From NCBI RefSeq assembly GCF_012584455.1, contig NZ_JABAEB010000014.1:41140-105139 (forward strand): DNA of 64,000 nt, read 5' to 3'. Source of the DNA: Shewanella oncorhynchi. GTDB lineage: Bacteria; Pseudomonadota; Gammaproteobacteria; Enterobacterales; Shewanellaceae. Below the pieces are notes generated by a model. The model was not told the DNA's origin. It saw only the letters and a program-made list of their open reading frames with translations, and did not search any database. Each line of letters opens with the position of its first letter. Positions within the stretch are counted from its first letter, which is position 1. Both the position numbers and the translations under genes were made by a program. Positions 49,847-58,304 of the stretch are shown here, in pieces.

Positions 49847-50222
49847 AAGAACTCCTCGATAGGCAGTGGACATTTAGTGTGCAATAGCGAGTGCGTCTAG
49901 GTCACGTTAATCTTGATTAATTTACTTTATTTTACTCCATAGACCATTTTGGTGTTGCGCATTGCTTTGATATGTAATCGCATGCCTATCTATATGTTGT
50001 TGCTCGAATAGCGGTTGGTTAATTATATGTGTTTGCTAAAATCTTTTTGATGTAAATCTGAGCAATTTCTTTGCTAACTGTACATAATATGAGAAAATTC
50101 AGCTCAAATTTAACTGCAGTTTTAACTCAGTTAGCCGCCTTATTATATTGGTTGTAAATGTTCGTTCGACCCGCTCAAACACCCTCTTGTTTCACTGCTT
50201 TGTTAATTAATTAGACGCCAAC
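49847..50222. other. Promoter region of the first chemoreceptor
   Basis: About 375 AT-rich bp without a gene. I see no strong sigma-28 or sigma-70 match by eye. Confidence 0.5.
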
Positions 50223-52094
50223 ATGAACTCATATTCGCTCAAGCAAAAAATTCTGTTCTCTGTCGTGGCAGCCCTTTCACTCGTGATTGGTTTGTTGTCA
50301 TGGCAAAGTTATTCCAGCCAAAAATCCCAGCTGTTACAAAACAGCCTAGAACAAGTGCAGCGCTTAGGTGAACAGCAGGCTGAGCGGATCCAAGAATGGT
50401 TGGCTGGCCGCCAAGATATTATGGGAGCCCTGGCGAACAAAGTTGAAGGTGACAGCCTCAATACACTTCAACAAGCACAGGCATCGGGCCGTTTTCAGCT
50501 GACCTATTTTGGCTCTCAAGCAGGGCAAATGTTGGATTCTGATCCGAGTATTGATCGTACGGGCTATGATCCTCGCAGCCGCCCTTGGTATCAACAAGCC
50601 ATCAGTGAGCGCGGTCTTATTTTGACAAAACCTTACGTGGATGTTGCCTATAACATTCTGGTTGTGACTATGGCGCAGCCTACCGCACAAGGTGTTGTGG
50701 GTGGTGACTTATCTATCGCAAGCCTAGTTGACGGTGTTAATCGGATGAAGTTACCGGCAAACGGTTATGCCATCATGATGCACAAAGACGGCACTGTGAT
50801 CGCTTATAAAGATCAAGCTAAGACGATGAAACCTATAGGTGAAATCGACAATGAGCTTAATCGCAACTTACCAGAACAGAGCCGTGCAGCGGGTACTCTG
50901 TTGCCTATGTATTTTGAAAATGAAGGACGTGACAAGTTAGTTTGGAGCGTTGATATCCCTAATACAGATTGGGAATTAGTGTTAGTGCTTGATAAGGAAA
51001 CGCTAGAAGCGCCACTCTCGAGCCTGTTACTCACCCAACTGGGGCTATCGGCACTTGTATTGCTCTTGAGTGTGTTAGCTATTTCTTGGTTAGTTGGCAT
51101 GTTACTGGGCCCATTGAGCCGAGTATCGCAGGCATTGGCGCGTATCGCCGATGGTAACGGTGATTTAACTCAGCGTATTTCTGTCGACACTCAAGATGAA
51201 GTGGGCGTGCTTGCCGACAGCTTTAACCGCTTTGTGGGCAGTCAACATCAGCTGATCAGCCATATTCGCCAATTAGCGAATGAGTTAGATGCCGATGCTG
51301 AACGTAGTCTTGCCACCACGCAAACTTCAGTTGCCGAGTTACAACGTCAGCAGCAAGAAGTCGCTATGGTCGCGACTGCGGTAACTGAAATGGCGAGTGC
51401 GACTAATGAGATCGCAGCCAATGCTGAGAACACGGCAACAGCGGCTCAACAGTCTGCAGCGAGCAGTTTACAGGGCAAAGAGTTAGTGAATAAAACTCGT
51501 AACTCGATTAATTCACTCGCCGATGAAGTGACTCAAGCAACGGATGTTATTGGCGATTTAAGTCGTCACGCTAAGTCTATCTCGAGTATTCTGGCGACAA
51601 TTCAAGGGATTGCTGAGCAAACTAACCTGTTGGCGCTTAACGCAGCCATTGAAGCGGCGCGTGCCGGTGAGCAGGGCCGTGGTTTTGCGGTCGTTGCCGA
51701 TGAAGTTCGAGTATTATCGCGCCGCACACAAGATTCGACTCAGGAAGTACATACCACGATTGAAACGCTACAACGCACTACCGCTCGAGCAGTCAGCTTG
51801 ATGGAAAGCAGCCAAGCCTTAGCGGGTCATAGCGTAGAAGATGCCAATGCGGCGGCGAAAGCCCTTGAAGAAATTACGCAAGCGGTCAACGTGATTTCAG
51901 ATATGGCAGGCCAAATTGCTACCGCAGCGGAAGAACAGACTCAAGTGACGGGTGAAATAACCCAGAATACGGTTGCGATTAAAGATGTGACTGATGAGAT
52001 TACCGCATCGGCCATGGCAGATTTGGCACAGGCGAGGGGCTTAAAAGCTCGCGCTAATGACCTGAATGCGCAAGTCGCGACATTTATTCTGTAG
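50223..52094 (+). CDS. Methyl-accepting chemotaxis protein, tandem copy 1
   Basis: A 623-residue chemoreceptor. TM1 (about 10-30), a periplasmic dCache-type sensor domain (about 35-270, DRTGYDPRSRPWYQQAI), TM2 (about 275-298, LSALVLLLSVLAISWLVGML), HAMP (about 300-352) and a signalling domain with its conserved tip IAEQTNLLALNAAIEAARAG. The last 450 residues are almost identical to the neighbour at 52497. The first 175 are not. It senses an unknown ligand and controls the CheA kinase. Confidence 0.95.
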   Translation: MNSYSLKQKILFSVVAALSLVIGLLSWQSYSSQKSQLLQNSLEQVQRLGEQQAERIQEWLAGRQDIMGALANKVEGDSLNTLQQAQASGRFQLTYFGSQAGQMLDSDPSIDRTGYDPRSRPWYQQAISERGLILTKPYVDVAYNILVVTMAQPTAQGVVGGDLSIASLVDGVNRMKLPANGYAIMMHKDGTVIAYKDQAKTMKPIGEIDNELNRNLPEQSRAAGTLLPMYFENEGRDKLVWSVDIPNTDWELVLVLDKETLEAPLSSLLLTQLGLSALVLLLSVLAISWLVGMLLGPLSRVSQALARIADGNGDLTQRISVDTQDEVGVLADSFNRFVGSQHQLISHIRQLANELDADAERSLATTQTSVAELQRQQQEVAMVATAVTEMASATNEIAANAENTATAAQQSAASSLQGKELVNKTRNSINSLADEVTQATDVIGDLSRHAKSISSILATIQGIAEQTNLLALNAAIEAARAGEQGRGFAVVADEVRVLSRRTQDSTQEVHTTIETLQRTTARAVSLMESSQALAGHSVEDANAAAKALEEITQAVNVISDMAGQIATAAEEQTQVTGEITQNTVAIKDVTDEITASAMADLAQARGLKARANDLNAQVATFIL

Positions 52095-52130
52095 CCTAAG
52101 CTTAAAATAGCGAATGATTTGATCTTGATA

Positions 52131-52163
52131 TAAAAGTGCCATGTAATAAAAATGGCACTTTTA
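52131..52163. terminator. Hairpin after chemoreceptor 1
   Basis: Stem TAAAAGTGCCAT / ATGGCACTTTTA of 12 bp with a 9-nt loop, the last bases of the stem doubling as a T run. It separates the two receptor genes. Confidence 0.85.
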
Positions 52164-52496
52164 TTACTTTCATCTAAATGCTTTTATAACTCATTTCTAT
52201 TTAAGTTGAATTTAATTCGTAACTGTGAGCATTAAGATAAGAGTCATTTTAAATTAAATGAGATTTATAGTGCATATTTAAATATGCATAAATTAGGCGT
52301 CCTATTAAATAAGAGACCGATGCTCAGATACATACGTTGATTTATCTTGGGTTTTATTTTGCGTTTGTTTATTCTTGCGGTCAAAAGTAAGTGTATTCGC
52401 CGTCATTTTTACGTATCTAAGTAAACTAAGCGCTACTAGGAATAGTTATTATTTTTGGTCAGCATAATTATCCAGTTTTTATTCGTGAAATATATT
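52164..52496. other. Intergenic region between tandem chemoreceptors
   Basis: About 330 AT-rich bp; no gene. It presumably holds the promoter of copy 2. It does not resemble the region upstream of copy 1 by eye, so the two have separate promoters. Confidence 0.5.
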
Positions 52497-54368
52497 ATGA
52501 AATCATATTCATTAAGACAAAAAATCCTTTTTTCCGTAATTCTCGCTCTCTCATCGGTAATTTTACTGTTATCTTGGCAAAGTTATACAAGTCAGAAGAA
52601 AGTACTATTAGACGTGAATTTAGAACAGGCTCAACGTCTTGGAGACCAGCAAGCGTTACTGATTGGTGAGTGGCTTGCAAGTCGTCAGAAAATTGTTAAA
52701 GGTCTTGCTGGGCAGCGCAATAATGACATTGTGCAAGCAATGAAACAGGCTAAGCAATCGGGAGGGTTTGAATCGACATATTTTGGTGAGTCTAACGGTA
52801 ATATGAGAGATTCAGAGCCTGCAACTGACTATACAAATTATGATCCTCGTACACGACCTTGGTATCAAGAGACTATGCGAACTGGTGGAAGTGTATTTAC
52901 TCGACCTTATCTTGATACTGCTTTTAATATTCTAGTGGTGACTTTGGCCGAGCCTGTTGCAGGCGGAGTTATTGCTGGAGATCTATCGATTAGTAATCTT
53001 ATCGAAGAGGTCAACCGCATGAAATTACCGGCAAACGGCTATGCCATCATGATGCACAAAGACGGCACAGTGATCGCTTATAAAGATCAAGCTAAGACGA
53101 TGAAACCTATAGCTGAAATCGACAACGAGCTTAATCGTAACTTACCAGAACAGAGCCGTGCAGCGGGCACTCTGTTGCCTATGTATTTTGAAAATGAAGG
53201 ACGTGACAAATTAGTCTGGAGCGTTGATATCCCTAATACAGATTGGGAATTAGTGTTAGTGCTTGATAAGGAAACGCTAGAGTCGCCACTGTCGAGCTTG
53301 TTACTCACTCAGTTTGGGCTTTCTGCACTCGTGTTGATCTTAAGTGTATTAGCCATTTCTTGGCTAGTAAGTGTCTTGCTGGGTCCTCTGAGTCGAGTAT
53401 CGCAAGCACTGGCGCGTATTGCCGATGGCAATGGTGATTTAACTCAACGTATTTCTGTTGATACTCAAGATGAAGTGGGCGTGCTTGCCGACAGCTTTAA
53501 CCGCTTTGTGGGCAGTCAACATCAGCTGATCAGCCATATTCGCCAATTAGCGAATGAGTTAGATGCCGATGCTGAACGTAGTCTTGCCACCACGCAAACT
53601 TCAGTTGCCGAGTTACAACGTCAGCAGCAAGAAGTCGCTATGGTCGCGACTGCGGTAACTGAAATGGCGAGTGCGACTAATGAGATCGCAGCCAATGCTG
53701 AGAACACAGCAACAGCGGCTCAACAGTCTGCAGCGAGCAGTTTACAGGGCAAAGAGTTAGTGAATAAAACTCGTAACTCGATTAATTCCCTTGCCGATGA
53801 AGTGACTCAAGCAACGGATGTCATTGGCGATTTAAGTCGTCACGCTAAGTCTATCTCGAGTATTCTGGCGACAATTCAAGGGATTGCCGAGCAAACTAAC
53901 CTGTTGGCGCTTAACGCAGCCATTGAAGCGGCGCGTGCCGGTGAGCAGGGTCGTGGCTTTGCGGTCGTTGCCGATGAAGTTCGAGTACTGTCACGTCGTA
54001 CACAGGATTCGACTCAGGAAGTACATACCACGATTGAAACGCTACAACGCACTACCGCTCGAGCAGTCAGCTTGATGGAAAGCAGCCAAGCATTAGCGGG
54101 TCATAGCGTAGAGGATGCCAATGCGGCGGCGAAAGCCCTTGAAGAGATTACGCAAGCGGTCAACGTGATTTCAGATATGGCAGGCCAAATTGCTACCGCA
54201 GCGGAAGAACAGACTCAAGTGACGGGTGAAATAACCCAGAATACGGTTGCGATTAAAGATGTGACCGATGAGATTACCGCATCGGCCATGGCAGATTTGG
54301 CGCAGGCGAGGGGCTTAAAAGCCCGCGCTAATGACCTGAATGCGCAAGTCGCGACATTTATTCTGTAA
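52497..54368 (+). CDS. Methyl-accepting chemotaxis protein, tandem copy 2
   Basis: A 623-residue receptor; the same length as copy 1, aligned without gaps at a constant 2274-bp offset. The start is the ATG at 52497 (MKSYSLRQKILFSV); 14 further codons are open upstream. The sensor region (residues 35-170) differs strongly from copy 1, for example DYTNYDPRTRPWYQETM. From residue 176 on I count six amino-acid differences, all before HAMP, and the signalling domain is identical. The ligand is unknown. Confidence 0.95.
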   Translation: MKSYSLRQKILFSVILALSSVILLLSWQSYTSQKKVLLDVNLEQAQRLGDQQALLIGEWLASRQKIVKGLAGQRNNDIVQAMKQAKQSGGFESTYFGESNGNMRDSEPATDYTNYDPRTRPWYQETMRTGGSVFTRPYLDTAFNILVVTLAEPVAGGVIAGDLSISNLIEEVNRMKLPANGYAIMMHKDGTVIAYKDQAKTMKPIAEIDNELNRNLPEQSRAAGTLLPMYFENEGRDKLVWSVDIPNTDWELVLVLDKETLESPLSSLLLTQFGLSALVLILSVLAISWLVSVLLGPLSRVSQALARIADGNGDLTQRISVDTQDEVGVLADSFNRFVGSQHQLISHIRQLANELDADAERSLATTQTSVAELQRQQQEVAMVATAVTEMASATNEIAANAENTATAAQQSAASSLQGKELVNKTRNSINSLADEVTQATDVIGDLSRHAKSISSILATIQGIAEQTNLLALNAAIEAARAGEQGRGFAVVADEVRVLSRRTQDSTQEVHTTIETLQRTTARAVSLMESSQALAGHSVEDANAAAKALEEITQAVNVISDMAGQIATAAEEQTQVTGEITQNTVAIKDVTDEITASAMADLAQARGLKARANDLNAQVATFIL

Positions 54369-54398
54369 TCGCTATTCTTAATTGTTTGTCTCGATATT

Positions 54399-54432
54399 AG
54401 CCCGATAAAGCCTTTGCTTTGTCGGGCTTTTT
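54399..54432. terminator. Terminator after chemoreceptor 2
   Basis: Stem AGCCCGATAAAG / CTTTGTCGGGCT (one G-T type mismatch) with a 6-nt loop and T5 tail, in front of a convergent LysR gene. Confidence 0.88.
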
Positions 54433-54451
54433 ACTAGCCGTTTTTGTCGTG

Positions 54452-55423
54452 TTAAAGCATTTCTGTGGGATTGAATAACTTAGCCACACTTTGACAAATG
54501 GTTTCTCTAATCCATTTATGCCCTTGATCTTCATCATTTCTTTGATGCCATAACAGCACATAGGCCATTGGCATAAATTCGAAAGGCAGTGGCAGTTGTT
54601 TGAGCGGATAAAGTTGGCAGGCGTGGCGGGCAAAGCTCGACGGCAGAGTGAAGATTAAATTGCTGTGGGCGCAAACGCTGGCGGCACCATAAAAGTCGGG
54701 TACAGTCGTGCTGATCCGGCGTCTATGCCCAAGATCGGCAAGAAAGTAATCCAGTGCCCACCAATCACTACCTTCACAACGAACCTGCACATGGGCCATA
54801 TCGAGGTAAAGGGGTAAATTCCATTGTTCTGAGGTGAGCGCCGCCATCAGCGGGTGATCCTCTCGCACTAAGCAGACTTGTTGATCGGTAAATAATGTTT
54901 GATAGGCAATCCCTTCTGGCAAGCGATCCACTTGAAAATCCGACAGTGGATGCAAATCCCGCCCTGAAATGCCAAAGTCGATTTGCCCTTGCTGCAAATC
55001 CTGCATCGATTTTTCGGTCCAGACATAGGAGTCGAGTTTGACGTTGGGTGCCGTGGTCAGCATAGGGCCGATAAAATATGGGATTAAGGTTTCATAGGCG
55101 CTTTCCACCATGGCAAAAGAAAATTGTCGATTGCTACTGGCAGGATTAAAGGTCGGAGGCTGAGTGAGTTGATACAAGTCTTGCAATATATTCGGCAGTT
55201 TTTGCCCAAGAATGAGGGCGTGCGCGGTGGGTTTTAAGCCATGTGCCGTGCGCTGAAATAGGGGATCATCTAAGGTTTCTCTGAGTCGATTTAAGCTCTT
55301 ACTGAGGGCTGACTGACTTATATGTAATCGGCTGGCGGCGCGAGTGACACTCTGCTCCTCTAGCAGCACTTTGAGTATGACCAGCAAGTTCAAATCGATT
55401 CTGGCTAAGTTGTCGATATTCAC
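54452..55423 (-). CDS. LysR-family transcriptional regulator
   Basis: A 323-residue LysR regulator: helix-turn-helix in residues 7-65 (RAASRLHISQSALSKSLNRL) and effector domain about 95-300. It is divergent from a Bcr/CflA-type drug exporter with a 113-bp gap, a common arrangement in which the regulator activates or represses the exporter. Effector unknown. Confidence 0.92.
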   Translation of the reverse strand: MNIDNLARIDLNLLVILKVLLEEQSVTRAASRLHISQSALSKSLNRLRETLDDPLFQRTAHGLKPTAHALILGQKLPNILQDLYQLTQPPTFNPASSNRQFSFAMVESAYETLIPYFIGPMLTTAPNVKLDSYVWTEKSMQDLQQGQIDFGISGRDLHPLSDFQVDRLPEGIAYQTLFTDQQVCLVREDHPLMAALTSEQWNLPLYLDMAHVQVRCEGSDWWALDYFLADLGHRRRISTTVPDFYGAASVCAHSNLIFTLPSSFARHACQLYPLKQLPLPFEFMPMAYVLLWHQRNDEDQGHKWIRETICQSVAKLFNPTEML

Positions 55424-55536
55424 AGATATTCCTCAGAGGAAATTTACTTTGGAAATTATACCATTTCTGTTCATACCTTGAGTTAATTAAAATAGCGCCC
55501 ACTGAAATACCTTTCCCTGATCAACTGAGATTATTT

Positions 55537-56745
55537 ATGCGGCGCAATCTGTTACCTATCCTGATGTCTATGGTGCTGCTCAGCCCATTAGCCATCGATA
55601 TTTATTTACCTTCAATGCCAACTATGGCGACAGAATTCGCCGTATCTGCCAGTGATGTGCAATCCACGCTCGTATTGTTTTTATTCGCCATGGGCTTAGG
55701 CCAAGTGTTGATTGGGCCATTAGCCGACCGTTATGGCCGCCGTCCTGTGGCCATTTTCGGGGTCTTACTCTACGGCGCAAGTAGTCTTCTCGCTGCCGCG
55801 GCCATCGAGTTTCATTGGTTACAGATTGCTCGTGTGCTGCAAGGTTTAGCCGCCTGTTCAACTTCTATCGTGGTGTTTAGTGCGGTGCGTGACTGCTACT
55901 CACAAAAAGAAGGCGCTAAAATTTACAGCTACTTAAATGGAGCGATTTGCGTGATCCCAGCTTTAGCACCAACCTTAGGTGGCTTGCTAGCGATGCAATT
56001 CGGCTGGCGTTCAACTTTCGTTTTCATGACGTTATATGCCATGTTGATGATGCTCGTTGTTGGTTATCGCTTACCTGAGACTCGTCCAGTTAACACTGTT
56101 ACTACTGGCCCACTTTACCGTTGGGGCAGATTCAAACCTGTACTCGGTAACACCCACTTTTTGTTTTATGCCTTTGCTTGTATGTCGGCTATGGCGGCTA
56201 TTTTGAGTTATGTGTCTTATGCGCCTGTGTGGTTGATTGGGCATTTAGGGGTTTCTGAGCTGGCGTTTAGTGGTTTATTCGGGCTCAATGCTGTGTTTAA
56301 TATCGTGGCCTGTTTTGCTGCACCGATCGTCATTCGCAAACTGGGTAATCGTCCAACGGTTATTTTGGCTCTGTCTTTACTCGTTTTGTCTTCAGTGGCG
56401 ACAGTGGCGGGGCAACAGTTTGGTCCAAATACAGGGATGGCAGCAGCTTTTAACTTTATGTTACCTATGATGTTGTTATGTGTGGGATTTGCCTTCTTAC
56501 TCGGCCCCGCGACGAGTATGGCGCTGTCAGCTTTCGGTGAGCGAGCGGGGACTGCCGCGGCTATGCTAGGTTTTATTCAGATGAGTGGTGCATCCGTTTT
56601 AGCTGGACTTATACAGCAAACGAATTTAACTGCACCTTACGCAGTGGCACTCGTCATGGGTGTGTTTTCTATCGGTTTATTGTTGATGATGGCGCTGAGT
56701 CGATTCGACCACTGGCACCAAGAGCAGTTAGTTGGCGAGCATTAG
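55537..56745 (+). CDS. Bcr/CflA-type MFS drug exporter
   Basis: A 402-residue major-facilitator protein with twelve TM helices. The start PLAIDIYLPSMPTMATEF is typical of Bcr/CflA (bicyclomycin or chloramphenicol resistance); motif A is GPLADRYGRRPV between TM2 and TM3. It couples proton influx to export of small molecules. A strong terminator follows. Confidence 0.9.
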   Translation: MRRNLLPILMSMVLLSPLAIDIYLPSMPTMATEFAVSASDVQSTLVLFLFAMGLGQVLIGPLADRYGRRPVAIFGVLLYGASSLLAAAAIEFHWLQIARVLQGLAACSTSIVVFSAVRDCYSQKEGAKIYSYLNGAICVIPALAPTLGGLLAMQFGWRSTFVFMTLYAMLMMLVVGYRLPETRPVNTVTTGPLYRWGRFKPVLGNTHFLFYAFACMSAMAAILSYVSYAPVWLIGHLGVSELAFSGLFGLNAVFNIVACFAAPIVIRKLGNRPTVILALSLLVLSSVATVAGQQFGPNTGMAAAFNFMLPMMLLCVGFAFLLGPATSMALSAFGERAGTAAAMLGFIQMSGASVLAGLIQQTNLTAPYAVALVMGVFSIGLLLMMALSRFDHWHQEQLVGEH

Positions 56746-56780
56746 TTCGCGGCACTGATTAATTACAGAGTACACCCTTT

Positions 56781-56820
56781 ACCCACAGTTTGTTTGACCG
56801 CGAACTGTGGGTATTTTTTA
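56781..56820 (+). terminator. Rho-independent terminator after the MFS exporter
   Basis: A 10-bp stem ACCCACAGTT / AACTGTGGGT with a 12-nt loop and a T6 tail. Confidence 0.9.
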
Positions 56821-56886
56821 TTGTGTCTAATACCCTTTTATCCTTTGGTATACTCGTAAAATAACTCACTAAATCGAGGGTAAAGC

Positions 56887-57507
56887 TTGTCCCGTCACTA
56901 TTGTGCTATCTGTCGTTATCCGCAAAATGCTTGCTTATGTGCGAGCGTTCAGCCTATCTCTCCAATAACTCAGTTGGTGGTTTTACAGCACCCGAGTGAA
57001 GTCGAGCATAAGAAGAATAGTGTGCGGGTATTGAGTCTTGCTGTACCTAAAACGCAAGTTTATGTGGGCGAAAGCGAGTCTGATTTCAACGGTTTACGGG
57101 AATATTTAGCGGTGTGTAATAAGCCTATTTATCTCGTCTATCCCTCTGCGTTAAGTGTAAGTGTTGAACAGCAAAGTATTAATCCTGATTGTATATTGCT
57201 GTTGCTCGATGGCACTTGGCGCAAGGCATTCAAAATGCTGCAGCTGAATCCTTGGTTAGCCCAGTATCCTGCGGTGCATTTGGCTGAAGGTTATGAATCG
57301 CGCTATCGGATCCGTAAATCGAGTCGTAGCGATAGTTTATCGACCTTAGAAGCTTGTGCTTATATGTTAAGCGCCCTCGATCCTACCCTTGATGTTCAGC
57401 CGTTAATGATGGCATTTGATACTATGGTGGAACTGCGGATTAAGGCGATGCCGAGTACAGTGCAGGCTCGTTATCAGAACTCAAATGAATCCAATGGTAA
57501 GGTATAG
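56887..57507 (+). CDS. DTW-domain tRNA-uridine aminocarboxypropyltransferase
   Basis: A 206-residue DTW protein. An N-terminal zinc-type Cys set (CAICRYPQNACLCASV) is followed by the DTW signature (LLLLDGTWRKAFKM) and the RIRKSSRSDSLSTLEA block. DTW enzymes transfer the 3-amino-3-carboxypropyl group of SAM to tRNA uridine (acp3U); E. coli YfiP/TapT does this at U47. The start codon is TTG, with GAGGG 6 bp upstream. Confidence 0.85.
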   Translation: MSRHYCAICRYPQNACLCASVQPISPITQLVVLQHPSEVEHKKNSVRVLSLAVPKTQVYVGESESDFNGLREYLAVCNKPIYLVYPSALSVSVEQQSINPDCILLLLDGTWRKAFKMLQLNPWLAQYPAVHLAEGYESRYRIRKSSRSDSLSTLEACAYMLSALDPTLDVQPLMMAFDTMVELRIKAMPSTVQARYQNSNESNGKV

Positions 57508-57675
57508 TTGATGGGGTTAAGGCTATTGAGTCTTAGATGTTTTAGGTATGAATTAGTGCTTTTAAGTTATTGAGTTTTGAGACTCCGTACGAATTAAAAT
57601 AGTCAAAATCTTATTCAGATCACGCTAACGTAATGTGAAATACGGTTTAATAACTGGGATTCATTTGCGCAGCAA
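57508..57675. other. Unannotated spacer before the repeat array
   Basis: About 170 bp, AT-rich, with no gene or terminator I can support. Confidence 0.5.
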
Positions 57676-58134
57676 ATGATGAGATAGCTTTGCCAGCCAA
57701 TTGCTTTGCAGGGGAGTAATTCCATTCATTACTATTAGTAAATGGCGTGCTGGCAGGGCTATCGAGCTTAAAATATGGTTTTTTTATTGATAATGATGAG
57801 AGCGCTTTGCCAGGCCATCATTGGCTTTGCAGGGGAGTAATTCCATTCATTACTATTAGTAAATGCGTGCTGGTAGGGCTATCGAGCTTTAAATATGGTT
57901 TTTTTATTGAGAATGATGAGAGCGCTTTGCCAGGCCATCACTGGCTTTGCAGGGGAGTAGATTCCATTCATTACTATTAGTAAATAGCGTGCTGGCAGGG
58001 CTATCGAGCTTAAAATATGGTTTTTTATTGATAATGATGAGAGCGCTTTGCCAGGCCATCACTGGCTTTGCAGGGGAGTGATTCCATTCATTACTATTAG
58101 TAAATGGCGTGCTGGCAGGGCTATCGAGCTTAAA
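57676..58134. repeat. Tandem array of about 121-bp repeats
   Basis: Three full units start at 57711, 57832 and 57952 (lengths 121, 120, 121), and a fourth is cut after about 62 bp from 58073. A divergent tail of another unit (57676-57710) precedes. Units differ at only a few positions. Each holds an inverted repeat (TTACT-ATT-AGTAA, inside CCATT...AATGG) and a second one (GCCAG-GCCATCA-CTGGC), and a T6-T7 run. There are no spacers as in CRISPR. The frame that reads through them is a by-product. Confidence 0.9.
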
Positions 58135-58304
58135 TCATATGTTTTCTGCAAGAAAATCTTTCCACTTCGTTCGCGCCCCATCAAAATATTTCGATAAAAC
58201 CTTAGCGAAATCTTTCGTTTTCCGTTGTAAACGTTGAGAGCGATAATTTGGTACGCAAGTCGGATTATCGAGCCGATGCGAACATCGGCAGTCCTAAATC
58301 TGTT
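58135..58304. other. Spacer between the repeat array and the GGDEF-EAL gene
   Basis: About 170 bp with one perfect hairpin, GCCGATG-CGAA-CATCGGC (58272-58289), 15 bp past the gene's stop, which may end its transcript. There is no T run on the minus strand. Confidence 0.5.

Noticed and set aside
57747..57980. A 77-codon open frame through the repeat array
   Set aside because: It is just the 121-bp unit read twice in the same frame; no ribosome site and no family.
57676..58134. CRISPR array
   Set aside because: Units follow each other directly with no unique spacers, and no cas genes are in the window.
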